In this document: positions 48,886 through 57,280 of the stretch, in pieces
How the letters are laid out: every line of letters starts with the position of its first letter
How positions within the stretch are numbered: position 1 is the first letter of the stretch
Source: Actinomycetes bacterium
Lineage (GTDB): Bacteria; Actinomycetota; Acidimicrobiia; Acidimicrobiales; Ilumatobacteraceae
NCBI GenBank assembly: GCA_025358125.1
Contig: JANYKS010000065.1
Location: 1-64,000 of the forward strand
Length of the DNA: 64,000 bases
Direction of reading: 5' to 3'
Translations under genes and position numbers: made by a program
The notes under the pieces: model-generated
What the model saw: the letters and a program-made list of their open reading frames with translations, nothing else
What the model was told of the DNA's origin: nothing
Database searches by the model: none

Positions 48886-49739
48886 CGCTCGCGCTCGCGT
48901 TCGCCCGCCGCGCGCATGGCGTCGCGCAGCCGGCGGAAGCCGATGACGACTGCGCCGCTCGCTGCGAGGAGATCACGAAGGTGCTGATCGGTCGTCACCA
49001 ACGCAAGGTCGTCGATCCAGCCCTGGGCCGAATCGGTGATCGCCCGCACCTCCGGTGTGTCGATTGCGGGCTGAACATGGATCTCGGTGACCCCTGGTTG
49101 GAGGTTGCTGATGCTCTCGTAGACGCGTTCGCGGCTGCCGGCGCGCCAGTCGTGGTCGAAATGGTCCGGGAAGACAACTCCCTCCTGAGCTGCGAGATCG
49201 CGGAACGGAAACCCTGCCTGCTCCTTGCTGATCGTCGAGGGGAGCCGGATCGGCAGTTGGAACTCGACCGCGAGTTCGAGGTACACGTCGAAGAACTCTG
49301 GGCGCAGCGTGATCGCCGTGAGGTGCGGCGCGAGATGGGTGACGTCGATGTCCCACGCAAGCGCCCGCTCGATCTGGGCCCGGCACTCGCGCAGCACCTC
49401 TTCGAGATCGGCGTGCTCCCACAAGTCGTCGACGCCGCGCGGGAAACCTACCTCGCCGCTCAGCAACGAGGGCGCGTGTGTGATCGGACCCCAGCGGTAG
49501 GTGGGGTGTTCGCAGTTGAGCGTGAGGTGCACTCCCACGTCGTCGGTGCGTCGGTAACGCAGCGCCGCATCGCGGGCCCATGGCGCCGGAACCATCAGCG
49601 ATGCGCATGACGCAACCCCACTTCGCAACGCCTCGAAGACGCCCTCGTTGGCGGCATGACATGAGCCGAGGTCGTCACAGGAGATGATGACCAAACGGTC
49701 ATCGGCGCGGTACCCGAGGCGTTCGGCCAGTGTTTGCAT
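48882..49739 (-). CDS. ChbG/HpnK (YdjC) family deacetylase
   Basis: A 285-residue carbohydrate deacetylase-like protein. The active site contexts L-V-I-I-S-C-D-D-L-G, V-G-V-H-L-T-L-N-C-E, V-T-H-L-A-P-H-L and V-T-E-I-H-V-Q-P are those of the YdjC/ChbG/HpnK family (Asp, His, His metal ligands), which deacetylates chitobiose or hopanoid amino sugars. ATG 49739 is chosen; an upstream in-frame codon at 49772 would overlap the nuclease gene. The C-terminus is a run of Glu-Arg. Substrate unknown. It converges with the SCP2-like gene with a four-base overlap. Confidence 0.82.
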   Translation of the reverse strand: MQTLAERLGYRADDRLVIISCDDLGSCHAANEGVFEALRSGVASCASLMVPAPWARDAALRYRRTDDVGVHLTLNCEHPTYRWGPITHAPSLLSGEVGFPRGVDDLWEHADLEEVLRECRAQIERALAWDIDVTHLAPHLTAITLRPEFFDVYLELAVEFQLPIRLPSTISKEQAGFPFRDLAAQEGVVFPDHFDHDWRAGSRERVYESISNLQPGVTEIHVQPAIDTPEVRAITDSAQGWIDDLALVTTDQHLRDLLAASGAVVIGFRRLRDAMRAAGERERER

Positions 49740-49750
49740 CAGCAGCGACG

Positions 49751-50278
49751 CTATCCGCTGCAGCTGCCCCACAGGCCCAGATTCGCGGCCTCGGCGGCGC
49801 GCGCGGCGCGCACGAAATCGATCGCGAAACTGTCGTTTGGCCGGATCGTGAGCGGACGTGCGTAGCCCTCGACCACAAGTTCGAGGTTGACGAACAGGCC
49901 GTCACTGCTGCGATAGACGTAGCCGAGCAGCCGACCGTAGTCATCGCGCCCGACCACGTCACGGACGATCCGCACGGGTGTCCCCTCGGGAAGCGTCTCC
50001 TTGGTGAACTCGCTCGCCTCGGGTCCGTAGCATTCGATCGGCGTGTTCGGCTTCTTCGTCTCCGGTGTGTTGATGCCGATCAGCCGTACCCGTTCCTTCG
50101 TGCCGGCGATGTCGACATCGACCGTATCGCCGTCGACGACGCGCACGATCGTCGCATTCGGCGTGTTCGGGACTACTGCGCTACCAATTGGGTTGGCGGT
50201 GGTGGTTGTCGAGGAGGCGTGTGTTCCCCCTGCACATGCGGCGGCCATCACCACGAGCCAGCCAGGCCACAGCTTCAT
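49751..50278 (-). CDS. Secreted thermonuclease-like (SNase) protein
   Basis: A 175-residue staphylococcal-nuclease-fold protein with an N-terminal signal sequence ending A-A-A-C-A (a possible lipobox at about residue 15). Key residues appear: D-G-D-T-V-D-V, V-R-L-I-G-I-N-T-P-E (Arg and Glu) and R-D-D-Y-G-R-L-L-G-Y (second Arg). Members degrade DNA and RNA with Ca2+. It is exported or cell-attached. The ATG is used; TAGAAC lies 7 bases upstream on the minus strand. The deacetylase gene follows 11 bases downstream. Confidence 0.85.
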   Translation of the reverse strand: MKLWPGWLVVMAAACAGGTHASSTTTTANPIGSAVVPNTPNATIVRVVDGDTVDVDIAGTKERVRLIGINTPETKKPNTPIECYGPEASEFTKETLPEGTPVRIVRDVVGRDDYGRLLGYVYRSSDGLFVNLELVVEGYARPLTIRPNDSFAIDFVRAARAAEAANLGLWGSCSG

Positions 50279-50327
50279 TGCGACCGTTCTACCACCAGGG
50301 TGTCGGATTGACTCTCGTGCGCGCCGA

Positions 50328-50333
50328 TAGAGT
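50328..50333 (+). promoter_or_regulatory. Leaderless -10 (TAGAGT) of the YbaK-like gene
   Basis: TAGAGT ends 7 bases before ATG 50341. A TTGACT at 50308-50313 is only 14 bases upstream, closer than usual for a -35. Confidence 0.45.
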
Positions 50334-50340
50334 CGCCCGT

Positions 50341-50844
50341 ATGCCAGCAGCGAGTGTCGGTGAGCGAGAGATTCGGGCCGCCTTGAACGACCTCGGTGTC
50401 GAGCACGAGATCGTCGATTGCGATCCGGCGTTGGCCGACACGGTTGCGTTCTGCGCGGCGTACGGCTACCAGGCCGAGGATTCCGCGAACACCATCATCG
50501 TGATCGGAAAGACCGATCCGCCCCGTTATGCGGCATGCGTCGTGCTCGCAACGACCAGGCTCGACGTCAACCGGGTCGTGCGCAACCGCTTCGGCGCGAA
50601 GAAGGCGTCGTTCGCCTCCGGCGATCAGACGCAGGAAATCACGGGGATGATGATCGGCGGCGTCACGCCGTTCGGGTTGCCGGCGGATCTCCCGATCTGG
50701 GTGGACTCGCGGGTCGTCGCACGGCAACGGCTGTTGTTCGGCGGTGGCAGCAGGAGCTGCAAGGTCGTCGGTCCTCCGCAGTTGCTGACCGAGCAAGCGA
50801 TCGTCGAGGTTGTCGAGGGATTGGCGTTCGTACCAGAGGTGTGA
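50341..50844 (+). CDS. YbaK/prolyl-tRNA editing domain protein
   Basis: A 167-residue YbaK/ProX-like protein with C-V-V-L-A-T-T-R-L-D-V-N-R, F-G-A-K-K-A-S-F-A-S and G-G-V-T-P-F-G-L, matching the editing-domain family that hydrolyses mischarged tRNA (such as Cys- or Ala-tRNA(Pro)). The catalytic lysine is represented by K-K in G-A-K-K. A stand-alone copy suggests trans editing, though some homologues are uncharacterised. It is divergent from the nuclease gene (62 bases) and convergent with the thiolase. Confidence 0.85.
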   Translation: MPAASVGEREIRAALNDLGVEHEIVDCDPALADTVAFCAAYGYQAEDSANTIIVIGKTDPPRYAACVVLATTRLDVNRVVRNRFGAKKASFASGDQTQEITGMMIGGVTPFGLPADLPIWVDSRVVARQRLLFGGGSRSCKVVGPPQLLTEQAIVEVVEGLAFVPEV

Positions 50845-50871
50845 GTTCGCCGACGGCCCAGGCAGAGCCGG

Positions 50872-52050
50872 CTACATACGTTCGATGATCGTGCCGGTCC
50901 CGATGCCGCCGCCGCAGCACATGCTGATCAGGCCGTAGCGACCATTCGTGCGTTCGAGTTCGTAGAGCGCCTTGGTGATGAGCAGCGCGCCGGTTGCGCC
51001 GAGCGGATGGCCGAGCGCGATGGCCCCACCGTTCGGGTTCGTCCTGGCGAGGTCGGCGCCGACTTCTTTCGCCCACGCGAGGACCACCGATGCGAACGCT
51101 TCGTTGATCTCGAACGTGTCGATGTCGTCGATGGACAACCCCGTGCGCCCGAGCAGTTTCCTCGTCGCATCGATCGGGCCGCTGAGCATCAACACGGGAT
51201 CAACACCGACGAGGCAGGTATCGACGATGCGCGCCCGTGGGGTGAGCCCGAGTTCGCCAGCCCTTTCTTCGGTCATGATCAACACCGCGGCCGCGCCGTC
51301 GCTGATCTGCGACGAGTTGCCGGCGGTGTGAACACCGTCCTCGCGCGCGACCGGCTTGAGTGAGGCGAGCTTGTCGATCGACGTCTCGCGGAGTCCTTCG
51401 TCGCGGCTGACGCGATGCGTCGTTCCCGTCGGCTTGGCGTCGTCACCGAGATCGGGTGCGTCGATCTCGATGTACTGGCCCGCGTAGCGGTCTTCATCCC
51501 ACGCGCGAATGGCACGCTGCTGGCTGAGCAGCCCGAAGGCATCGGTGTCCTCGCGGGTGATGCCCCACCTGTCGGCGATGCGCTCTGCGCCCTCGAACTG
51601 CGACGTCATCTCGTACCGACCGAAGTAGGTCTTGGGGATCGGGATGCCGAAGCCGAGGCTCTTACTGCCCGAGCTGCCGATCGGGATCCGGCTCATCGAC
51701 TCGACACCACATGCGATCGCGACGTCGACGACGCCGGCGCCGACGAGCGCGGTGGCGAGGTTCGTGGCCTGCTGACTGGAGCCGCACTGCGTGTCGACCG
51801 TGGTGTTCGGAACCTCCATCGGCAAACCCGCCGCAAGCCACGCGGTACGGCCGATGTTGAACGCCTGCTCGCCGACCTGGCTGACGCAGCCGTTCACGAC
51901 CTGGCCAACCTGTTGCGGGTCGATGCCGGTGCGATCGATGAGCGCCTTGTGCACTGCGCCGAGGAGCTCGGCGGGGTGCAGGGTGGACAGTCCGCCGTTG
52001 CGGCGCCCGATCGGTGTGCGGACAGCATCGACAATCACTACGTTCGTCAT
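50872..52050 (-). CDS. Acetyl-CoA acetyltransferase (thiolase)
   Basis: A 392-residue thiolase with all catalytic residues: nucleophile in D-T-Q-C-G-S-S-Q-Q-A, His in G-G-A-I-A-L-G-H-P-L-G-A-T-G and Cys in C-C-G-G-G-I-G-T-G-T. It cleaves 3-oxoacyl-CoA or condenses acetyl-CoA. The D-T-Q-C-G-S-S-Q-Q and opening V-R-T-P-I-G-R-R are like FadA5/FadA6-type thiolases of steroid degradation, but the substrate is not decided by sequence. TAGCTT ends 6 bases before the ATG on the minus strand; the divergent nudC starts 36 bases away. Confidence 0.9.
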   Translation of the reverse strand: MTNVVIVDAVRTPIGRRNGGLSTLHPAELLGAVHKALIDRTGIDPQQVGQVVNGCVSQVGEQAFNIGRTAWLAAGLPMEVPNTTVDTQCGSSQQATNLATALVGAGVVDVAIACGVESMSRIPIGSSGSKSLGFGIPIPKTYFGRYEMTSQFEGAERIADRWGITREDTDAFGLLSQQRAIRAWDEDRYAGQYIEIDAPDLGDDAKPTGTTHRVSRDEGLRETSIDKLASLKPVAREDGVHTAGNSSQISDGAAAVLIMTEERAGELGLTPRARIVDTCLVGVDPVLMLSGPIDATRKLLGRTGLSIDDIDTFEINEAFASVVLAWAKEVGADLARTNPNGGAIALGHPLGATGALLITKALYELERTNGRYGLISMCCGGGIGTGTIIERM

Positions 52051-52056
52051 CAGGTC

Positions 52057-52062
52057 AAGCTA
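52057..52062 (-). promoter_or_regulatory. Leaderless -10 (TAGCTT) of the thiolase gene
   Basis: TAGCTT on the minus strand ends 6 bases before ATG 52050. Confidence 0.5.
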
Positions 52063-52085
52063 TCCGGCCGTGCCATGCTGATTGC

Positions 52086-52877
52086 GTGCCAGAGCAGCCC
52101 TCCACGTTTGTGCCACTTGTCATCCCCCCGAACGACTCACCCTCCGTGCATCGCTACGTCCACGTGGTCGGGGTCAACGTCTGGGTCGACGCCGAGCCGG
52201 CCGATGCCGCATGGGGCCGGCACTTCCTCGGGCTGCTCGACGGCGAGGCGATGTGGGGCGTCGACGTCCCCAACGGTCATGACCCGGCCGATGGCGCAGC
52301 CACCGACCTCTACAGCTACTACGGGCGGGCGTCGGAAACGGAATGGCTCGTCGCCGGCCGGGCCGTCCAGATCGTCGAATGGGCGCGCACGCATCGTTTC
52401 TGTGGCCGGTGCTCGACCCCGACCGAGTTGGCCCCCGGCGAACGGGCGATGCAGTGCCCAGCGTGCGGGCTGCTCGCGTTCCCGCGGCTGGCGCCGGCAA
52501 TGATCACCCTCGTCACCCGTGGTGAGGGAGCCGGCGAAGAGGCGCTCCTCGCGCGGGGTGTGGCGTTCCGCGCGCCGATGTACAGCTGCCTCGCCGGCTT
52601 CGTCGAGCCGGGCGAATCGTTGGAGGGTGCCGTCGTGCGTGAGGTCCGTGAGGAAGTCGGGCTCGAGGTGACCAACGTGCGCTACTGGGGCAGTCAGCCG
52701 TGGCCGTTCCCGCACAGCCTGATGCTCGGCTTCCACGCCGACTATGCCGGTGGCGAGATCGTGTGCGACCCAACGGAGATCGTCGACGCCCAGTGGTACC
52801 GGCGCGACGCGTTGCCACCGATCCCACCGGGCATCAGCATCGCCCGCAAGCTGATCGACGCCTGGCTCAGCGCTTGA
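52086..52877 (+). CDS. nudC: NAD(+) diphosphatase / NADH pyrophosphatase
   Basis: A 263-residue Nudix hydrolase with a zinc ribbon (C-G-R-C and C-P-A-C-G), the Nudix box G-F-V-E-P-G-E-S followed by R-E-V-R-E-E-V-G-L, and the NudC-specific S-Q-P-W-P-F-P-H-S. It splits NAD(H) into NMN(H) and AMP and, in some bacteria, decaps NAD-capped RNA. GTG 52086 is supported by CATGCT ending 6 bases upstream; the longer in-frame reading starts within the thiolase gene. The S9 peptidase converges on it. Confidence 0.92.
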   Translation: MPEQPSTFVPLVIPPNDSPSVHRYVHVVGVNVWVDAEPADAAWGRHFLGLLDGEAMWGVDVPNGHDPADGAATDLYSYYGRASETEWLVAGRAVQIVEWARTHRFCGRCSTPTELAPGERAMQCPACGLLAFPRLAPAMITLVTRGEGAGEEALLARGVAFRAPMYSCLAGFVEPGESLEGAVVREVREEVGLEVTNVRYWGSQPWPFPHSLMLGFHADYAGGEIVCDPTEIVDAQWYRRDALPPIPPGISIARKLIDAWLSA

Positions 52878-52904
52878 TGTGAAGCGGTGAAGAAGGGCGT
52901 CGTG

Positions 52905-54899
52905 CTACGCGAGTTTCTCGGCGAACCAGTCGAGGATGATCTCGGCCCGCTGGCAGCGATGCACCGGCGACCCGCTTCGCGACAGCTCGTGGGACTCGCC
53001 GGGGAACCGGTAGAACGTGACGTCGCGGTCGAGCAACCGCAACGCGACGAAGAGCTCCTCGGCTTGTGAGATCGGGCAGCGCAGATCGTCCTCGCTGTGG
53101 ATGATCAGCATCGCCACGGTGATGTCGCGCACAGAGCGGATCGGCGAAATGCGCTCGTACTCGCTCGGGTCGTCGATGTGCGACGGGCCGTGCTCGACGC
53201 GGAACACCGTGCCGATGTCGCTGCTCCACTCTTCGCTGAGCATGTTGTTGACGGCGCGTTCGCTGCAGATGCCCTTGAACCGATCGCCGTGACGCCCGGC
53301 GAGATAGGTGGCCATGTAGCCGCCGTAGCTGCCGCCCTGCATGCCGACCCGGTCTGCGTCGCAGAACGTGTACCGAGCGAGGGCAGCATCGAGGACGGCG
53401 AGCACGTCGTCGACATCGACCGAACCCCAGCCGGCGCCGGGAGCGACGGGGTGCTTGGGCCCGAGGATTGCCTGCCCCCACGACTGCTCGCGGCCGCTGC
53501 CACCCCGAGGATTGCTCATCACGACGACGAATCCGGCGGCTGCCTGGAACTGGGCCTCGTCGAAGTGGGTCTCGCCGTACTGGGTGTGCGGTCCACCGTG
53601 CACGTTGAGGATCACGGGATACTTCTTCGCTTCGTCGAAGTCCGCCGGGCGCATGATCCACGCATCGATCTGCAGTGTTCCATCGCTCGTCGGGACGGCG
53701 AAGCGTTCCCACGGCTGGGGCTTCACGCTCGCGACGTACGCATCCGCCAAATTGGTCAGTCGGGTCTCCACGCCGTCGCGTAGCACGAACAATTCGGCCG
53801 GCCGGGCGACCGAGCTGATCGCCATCGCAACGGTGCCGGACGCGGCGCTCCACGAGCCCACCCAGCGAGCCCCCTCGGTCACGGCAAGTGGCGTGTGCGA
53901 GCCGTCGGCAGCGATGCGATAGACATGGCATTCGCCGCGGTCCTCTGCCGAGGCGAGCAGCGTCTCGTCGTCGATCCACACGGGTGCAGCGACTCCCGAA
54001 GTCGGCGAGAACGTGCGATCGAGGCCCGAGCTGACCCATCGCCGCTCGCCGGTCGCCAGCACGAGGACACCGACATGCTGGTTCTGGGGGTCGGTGCTCG
54101 GGTCGTCGCAGCCGATGAAGGCGACGCGGGCGCCGTCAGGCGACACGGCCGGACCGTAGTAGTTGCCGGTGTGGTTCGTCAGTGCCCGGATGTCGCCGTC
54201 GAGCGGAACGAGATACAGATCGCTGGCAAGGTCGCGATCCCACGTGTCGTGGCGCTGCGCACTGGTGACGACACCACTCGAATCGGCCAGCCACGAGACG
54301 CCGTCGTGCTGGAAATCGCCGGGGGTGAGGTTGCGCGGCGGCGCCGTGCCATCCGCTGGCACAACGTAGACATGCGAGGGGCGATCGAAGACGAAACCCT
54401 CGCCGTTGAGCCTCGTGAAGAACCGTTCGATCTTGCGCGGCGCCTGCCAGCTTTCGTCGTCGGCCGCGTAGCGCTCGTGCTGGGTGCGGCTGACGAACGC
54501 GATCGAACGGCCGTCGGGGCTCCACTCGATGCTGTCGACACCGTCCTTCATCGTCGCAATGGTCCGCAACTCGCCCGGTCCGTCCATCGCCAGCACATGC
54601 AGCGTCGCCTCCCCCTTCTTCTCGCTGCGTCTGGATGCGAACGCGAGGCTGCGGCCATCGGGGCTCCACGTCGCGTGGCTGTCACTCTTCTCGCCGTTGG
54701 TGAGTGGCCGTGGGGGAGTGCTGCCATCGGCCGTTGCGACCCACAGTTGGGCGCCGTTGCAGTTCTTGGCGAGATCCACCTTGGTGACCTCGAACACGAT
54801 CTGGGTGCCATCGGGGGAGACGGCGGGGCTGGCCGCTGCGACGACGCCGGTGATGATGCGTTCAGCGATTTCGGCGTGCTTGGACTTTGCTTCAGCCAT
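52905..54899 (-). CDS. S9 family prolyl oligopeptidase (acylaminoacyl-peptidase-like)
   Basis: A 664-residue serine peptidase with an N-terminal beta-propeller (about 1-390; repeated W-S-P-D-G-R-S motifs) and an alpha/beta hydrolase domain. The nucleophile is Ser524 in G-G-S-Y-G-G, followed by D-D-L-R-C-P (Asp) and G-E-S-H-E-L (His). It cleaves short peptides, probably cytoplasmic since there is no signal peptide. The ATG at 54899 is the true start; the much longer open frame upstream is shadow. TACCGT ends 7 bases before it on the minus strand. Confidence 0.9.
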   Translation of the reverse strand: MAEAKSKHAEIAERIITGVVAAASPAVSPDGTQIVFEVTKVDLAKNCNGAQLWVATADGSTPPRPLTNGEKSDSHATWSPDGRSLAFASRRSEKKGEATLHVLAMDGPGELRTIATMKDGVDSIEWSPDGRSIAFVSRTQHERYAADDESWQAPRKIERFFTRLNGEGFVFDRPSHVYVVPADGTAPPRNLTPGDFQHDGVSWLADSSGVVTSAQRHDTWDRDLASDLYLVPLDGDIRALTNHTGNYYGPAVSPDGARVAFIGCDDPSTDPQNQHVGVLVLATGERRWVSSGLDRTFSPTSGVAAPVWIDDETLLASAEDRGECHVYRIAADGSHTPLAVTEGARWVGSWSAASGTVAMAISSVARPAELFVLRDGVETRLTNLADAYVASVKPQPWERFAVPTSDGTLQIDAWIMRPADFDEAKKYPVILNVHGGPHTQYGETHFDEAQFQAAAGFVVVMSNPRGGSGREQSWGQAILGPKHPVAPGAGWGSVDVDDVLAVLDAALARYTFCDADRVGMQGGSYGGYMATYLAGRHGDRFKGICSERAVNNMLSEEWSSDIGTVFRVEHGPSHIDDPSEYERISPIRSVRDITVAMLIIHSEDDLRCPISQAEELFVALRLLDRDVTFYRFPGESHELSRSGSPVHRCQRAEIILDWFAEKLA

Positions 54900-54906
54900 T
54901 GCGATG

Positions 54907-54912
54907 ACGGTA
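54907..54912 (-). promoter_or_regulatory. Leaderless -10 (TACCGT) of the S9 peptidase
   Basis: TACCGT on the minus strand ends 7 bases before ATG 54899. Confidence 0.5.
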
Positions 54913-54929
54913 GCCGAGTCGTCAACCCA

Positions 54930-54935
54930 TAGGTT
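54930..54935 (+). promoter_or_regulatory. Leaderless -10 (TAGGTT) of the LLM gene
   Basis: TAGGTT ends 6 bases before ATG 54942, which is therefore preferred over GTG 54936. Confidence 0.5.
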
Positions 54936-54941
54936 GTGGAC

Positions 54942-55826
54942 ATGGATCTCGGACGCCTGGGACTGTGGACGTTTCAGCTCGACATGCAGCCGATGACTCG
55001 CGCCAAAGAGGCGGTGGCGGAGCTCGAAGAGCTGGGTTATCGGGCGGTGTGGGTGCCGGAGGCGGTCGGCCGCGAGCCGTTCGTAAACGCCGCACTCTTG
55101 TTGTCGGGCACCGACGAATTGATCATCGCGACAGGGATCGCGAGCATCCACGCCCGCACCGCGATGACGATGCAGGCCGGCTGGAAGGCACTCACCGAAG
55201 CCTTCCCTGATCGCTTCCTGCTCGGGCTCGGCGTCAGCCACAAGCCGATGGTCGAAGGCGTGCACGGGCAGACCTACGACAAGCCGTTCAGCACGATGGT
55301 GGAATACCTCGATGCGATGGACAGGGGCATCTATGCCGCCGCGAAGCCCTCCACCGCGCCACAGCGGGTGCTCGCCGCGCTCGGACCGAAGATGTTGAGG
55401 CTGGCCGGCGAGCGAGGTCTGGGGGCGCATCCGTATTTCGTGCCGGTCGAGCACACCGTCGTGGCGCGTGAGGCATTGGGTCCCGATGCTCTGCTGGCGC
55501 CGGAGCAGATGGCGATCTTCGAGACCGACCCCGACACGGCTCGCGCTCTCGCGCGCAAGGCGATGAGCGGTTACCTGGGCTTGGCGAACTACACCAACAA
55601 CCTCCGCCGGCTCGGATGGGGCGGCACGGATCTGCTCAATGGCGGCAGCGACAAGCTCGTGGATGCGATCGTCGTGTGGGGCTCGCTGGACACGATCGTC
55701 GCTCGCGTGCTGGCACACCTCGACGCCGGCGCCGATCACGTGTGTGTCCAGGTGCTGCCGGGCGAGCTGGGTGGGCTGCCGATGGATCAGTGGCGAGAAC
55801 TCGCGACGGCCATCCCGTCGCTGTGA
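54942..55826 (+). CDS. Luciferase-like F420-dependent oxidoreductase
   Basis: A 294-residue LLM-family TIM-barrel protein with L-G-Y-R-A-V-W-V-P-E, L-I-I-A-T-G-I-A-S-I-H-A-R and R-F-L-L-G-L-G-V-S-H, typical of actinobacterial F420-binding members of the TIGR03620 kind. It carries out a hydride transfer on an unknown substrate. The MDMPI gene follows after 12 bases, so the two may form an operon. The start ATG is 6 bases after a -10 hexamer. Confidence 0.85.
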   Translation: MDLGRLGLWTFQLDMQPMTRAKEAVAELEELGYRAVWVPEAVGREPFVNAALLLSGTDELIIATGIASIHARTAMTMQAGWKALTEAFPDRFLLGLGVSHKPMVEGVHGQTYDKPFSTMVEYLDAMDRGIYAAAKPSTAPQRVLAALGPKMLRLAGERGLGAHPYFVPVEHTVVAREALGPDALLAPEQMAIFETDPDTARALARKAMSGYLGLANYTNNLRRLGWGGTDLLNGGSDKLVDAIVVWGSLDTIVARVLAHLDAGADHVCVQVLPGELGGLPMDQWRELATAIPSL

Positions 55827-55838
55827 TGGAATGAGCTG

Positions 55839-56573
55839 ATGGACGACTCTCGATTCCTGGCAGCGATCGGGCGCGACGGCGCGGCCTTCGGCGAATCGGC
55901 CGCGGCCGCCGGCATGGCTGCGAGAGTTGAGTCGTGCCCCGAATGGAACGTCGCCGATCTTGTCTGGCACCTGTCGGAGGCGCACGATTTCTGGGGCGCG
56001 GTCGTCGCCGAACGGGTCACTCATTGGGATCAGGTCGAAAGGACCAACCGAGTTGCCGAGGACGATTTGTTGGCAAACTACGCGAACAGACTTGCGCGGC
56101 TGATCGAGGTGCTGACAAACGCCGATCCGGCGCAGGAGGTTTGGACGTGGAGCGAGCAGCACGATGTCTCGTTCGTGATTCGGCGGATGGCACAGGAGAC
56201 GGCCGTCCATCGCTGGGACGCCGACCGCGCCGCCGATCGGGCGACGGCGATCGAGGCGGCGCTCGCGAGCGACGGGATCGACGAGTTCCTGACCCATTTC
56301 CTGACCCATTTCGCCGACGAGGGCGCCGAACCTGTCGGGGGATCCGTGCACATCCACTGTGCTGACGTGGCGGGCGAGTGGACGATTCGACCCCGTGTCG
56401 GCGGTGACGGATACGACGTGACGAGAGAGCACGCCAAGGGCGACTGCGCGCTCCGGGGAGGTGCCGGCGACCTGCTCCTCGCGCTCTGGCGGCGGGTCGG
56501 TGTCGACCGGATCGACGTGGTCGGCGACACCGCCGTAGCAGCCCGCTTTCTCGCCGCGACGAACCTCAACTGA
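55839..56573 (+). CDS. Mycothiol-dependent maleylpyruvate isomerase-family (MDMPI/DinB) protein
   Basis: A 244-residue protein with the MDMPI N-terminal DinB-like helix bundle: V-W-H-L-S-E-A-H, E-T-A-V-H-R-W-D-A-D and a typical C-P-E-W-N-V-A-D-L. His in these motifs binds zinc or the thiol of mycothiol. The family isomerises or conjugates electrophiles using mycothiol. It is downstream of an LLM oxidoreductase by 12 bases. The reaction is not known, and many members are annotated only as 'TIGR03083 family'. Confidence 0.82.
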   Translation: MDDSRFLAAIGRDGAAFGESAAAAGMAARVESCPEWNVADLVWHLSEAHDFWGAVVAERVTHWDQVERTNRVAEDDLLANYANRLARLIEVLTNADPAQEVWTWSEQHDVSFVIRRMAQETAVHRWDADRAADRATAIEAALASDGIDEFLTHFLTHFADEGAEPVGGSVHIHCADVAGEWTIRPRVGGDGYDVTREHAKGDCALRGGAGDLLLALWRRVGVDRIDVVGDTAVAARFLAATNLN

Positions 56574-56606
56574 TGCTCGCGGGGGTACGTGTGGGAGACT
56601 GTGAGC

Positions 56607-56915
56607 ATGATCCCCACCGAAGGAATGACCCCGACCGGACGCAAGAAGCTGACCGAGTTCGTGTCTGACCTGGATCGCGAGCTTGCGATGGCGGGCCAAC
56701 TCGTCTCGACGCAGGGCAAGCTCTCGCAATCGATTCGAGTCGAAACGGCGCTCAACGGTGTTGCTGCCTTGAACAAGAAAAAGGATGCGAGTGCGGTGTT
56801 CGACATCGCGTCGAAGATGATCAACGACGACATCCGCGAAGGCCGCGTACCAGCAAGGACGACGAGCGAGATCGTCGCCGAAGCCGAACACCTCTCCGCC
56901 CAGTCGCATTCGTAG
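56607..56915 (+). CDS. Small helical protein, unknown
   Basis: A 102-residue, mostly helical protein rich in charged residues, with the segment L-D-R-E-L-A-M-A-G-Q-L-V-S-T-Q and a central I-R-V-E-T-A-L-N-G-V-A-A-L-N-K-K-K. No family is recognised. ATG 56607 has GGGAG 9 bases upstream; GTG 56601 is an alternative. It is followed by a long inverted repeat that separates it from the convergent small gene. Confidence 0.55.
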   Translation: MIPTEGMTPTGRKKLTEFVSDLDRELAMAGQLVSTQGKLSQSIRVETALNGVAALNKKKDASAVFDIASKMINDDIREGRVPARTTSEIVAEAEHLSAQSHS

Positions 56916-56930
56916 TCGCATTCGTAGATC

Positions 56931-56983
56931 ACGCTTGATGTAACGCCGTGGTCGTCTGACGACCGCGGCATTACATCAAGCGT
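56931..56983. terminator. 25-bp near-perfect inverted repeat (bidirectional terminator or structured element)
   Basis: The left arm (56932-56956) and right arm (56958-56982) are inverted copies of 25 bases with only two mismatches, both compatible with G-U pairing on one strand; A56931 pairs with T56983. They lie between convergent genes ending at 56915 and 57003. A poly-T tail is absent, so a large stem rather than a classical intrinsic terminator is indicated. Confidence 0.7.
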
Positions 56984-57002
56984 CGATTATTCATTGGCGC
57001 CA

Positions 57003-57272
57003 TCACCACAGAGACAATTGTTCCCAGGTGTTCGCCACCACACCGACGTTCTGCCACGTCAGCCGGCCGCGACTGCCCGGCCGGCGGACCTCCAGCCGAT
57101 CGGGCTGCAGCGACCGCGCCGCGCCCTGGGCAATGTCGTGCAGCGTGATGCTGCCGTCGGCGCTGATCCCGGCGATGCGCCCCAGCACCCACCGTCGCGC
57201 GTCGCCGCGGCGGAACCGCACCGGCTCGCCGGCCCTCAGCCCGATCTGCTCGAGCACCCCCGCATCCGTCAC
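57003..57272 (-). CDS. Small protein of unknown function, downstream of an SDR gene
   Basis: An 89-residue protein with no membrane segment, starting at GTG 57272, 8 bases after the SDR stop. The opening I-G-L-R-A-G-E-P-V-R-F-R-R-G-D and W-V-L-G-R-I-A-G-I-S-A-D-G-S-I-T-L-H-D resemble a small SH3-like beta barrel; the end is W-E-Q-L-S-L-W. No family is assigned. Being so close to the SDR it is probably co-transcribed and translationally linked. Confidence 0.55.
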   Translation of the reverse strand: MTDAGVLEQIGLRAGEPVRFRRGDARRWVLGRIAGISADGSITLHDIAQGAARSLQPDRLEVRRPGSRGRLTWQNVGVVANTWEQLSLW

Positions 57273-57280
57273 GGCCGGAT

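Noticed and set aside
54900-56921. Upstream extension of the S9 peptidase reading frame to 56921
   Set aside because: The extension overlaps two clear genes (LLM and MDMPI) on the other strand, has no homology and lies before a well-placed leaderless ATG.
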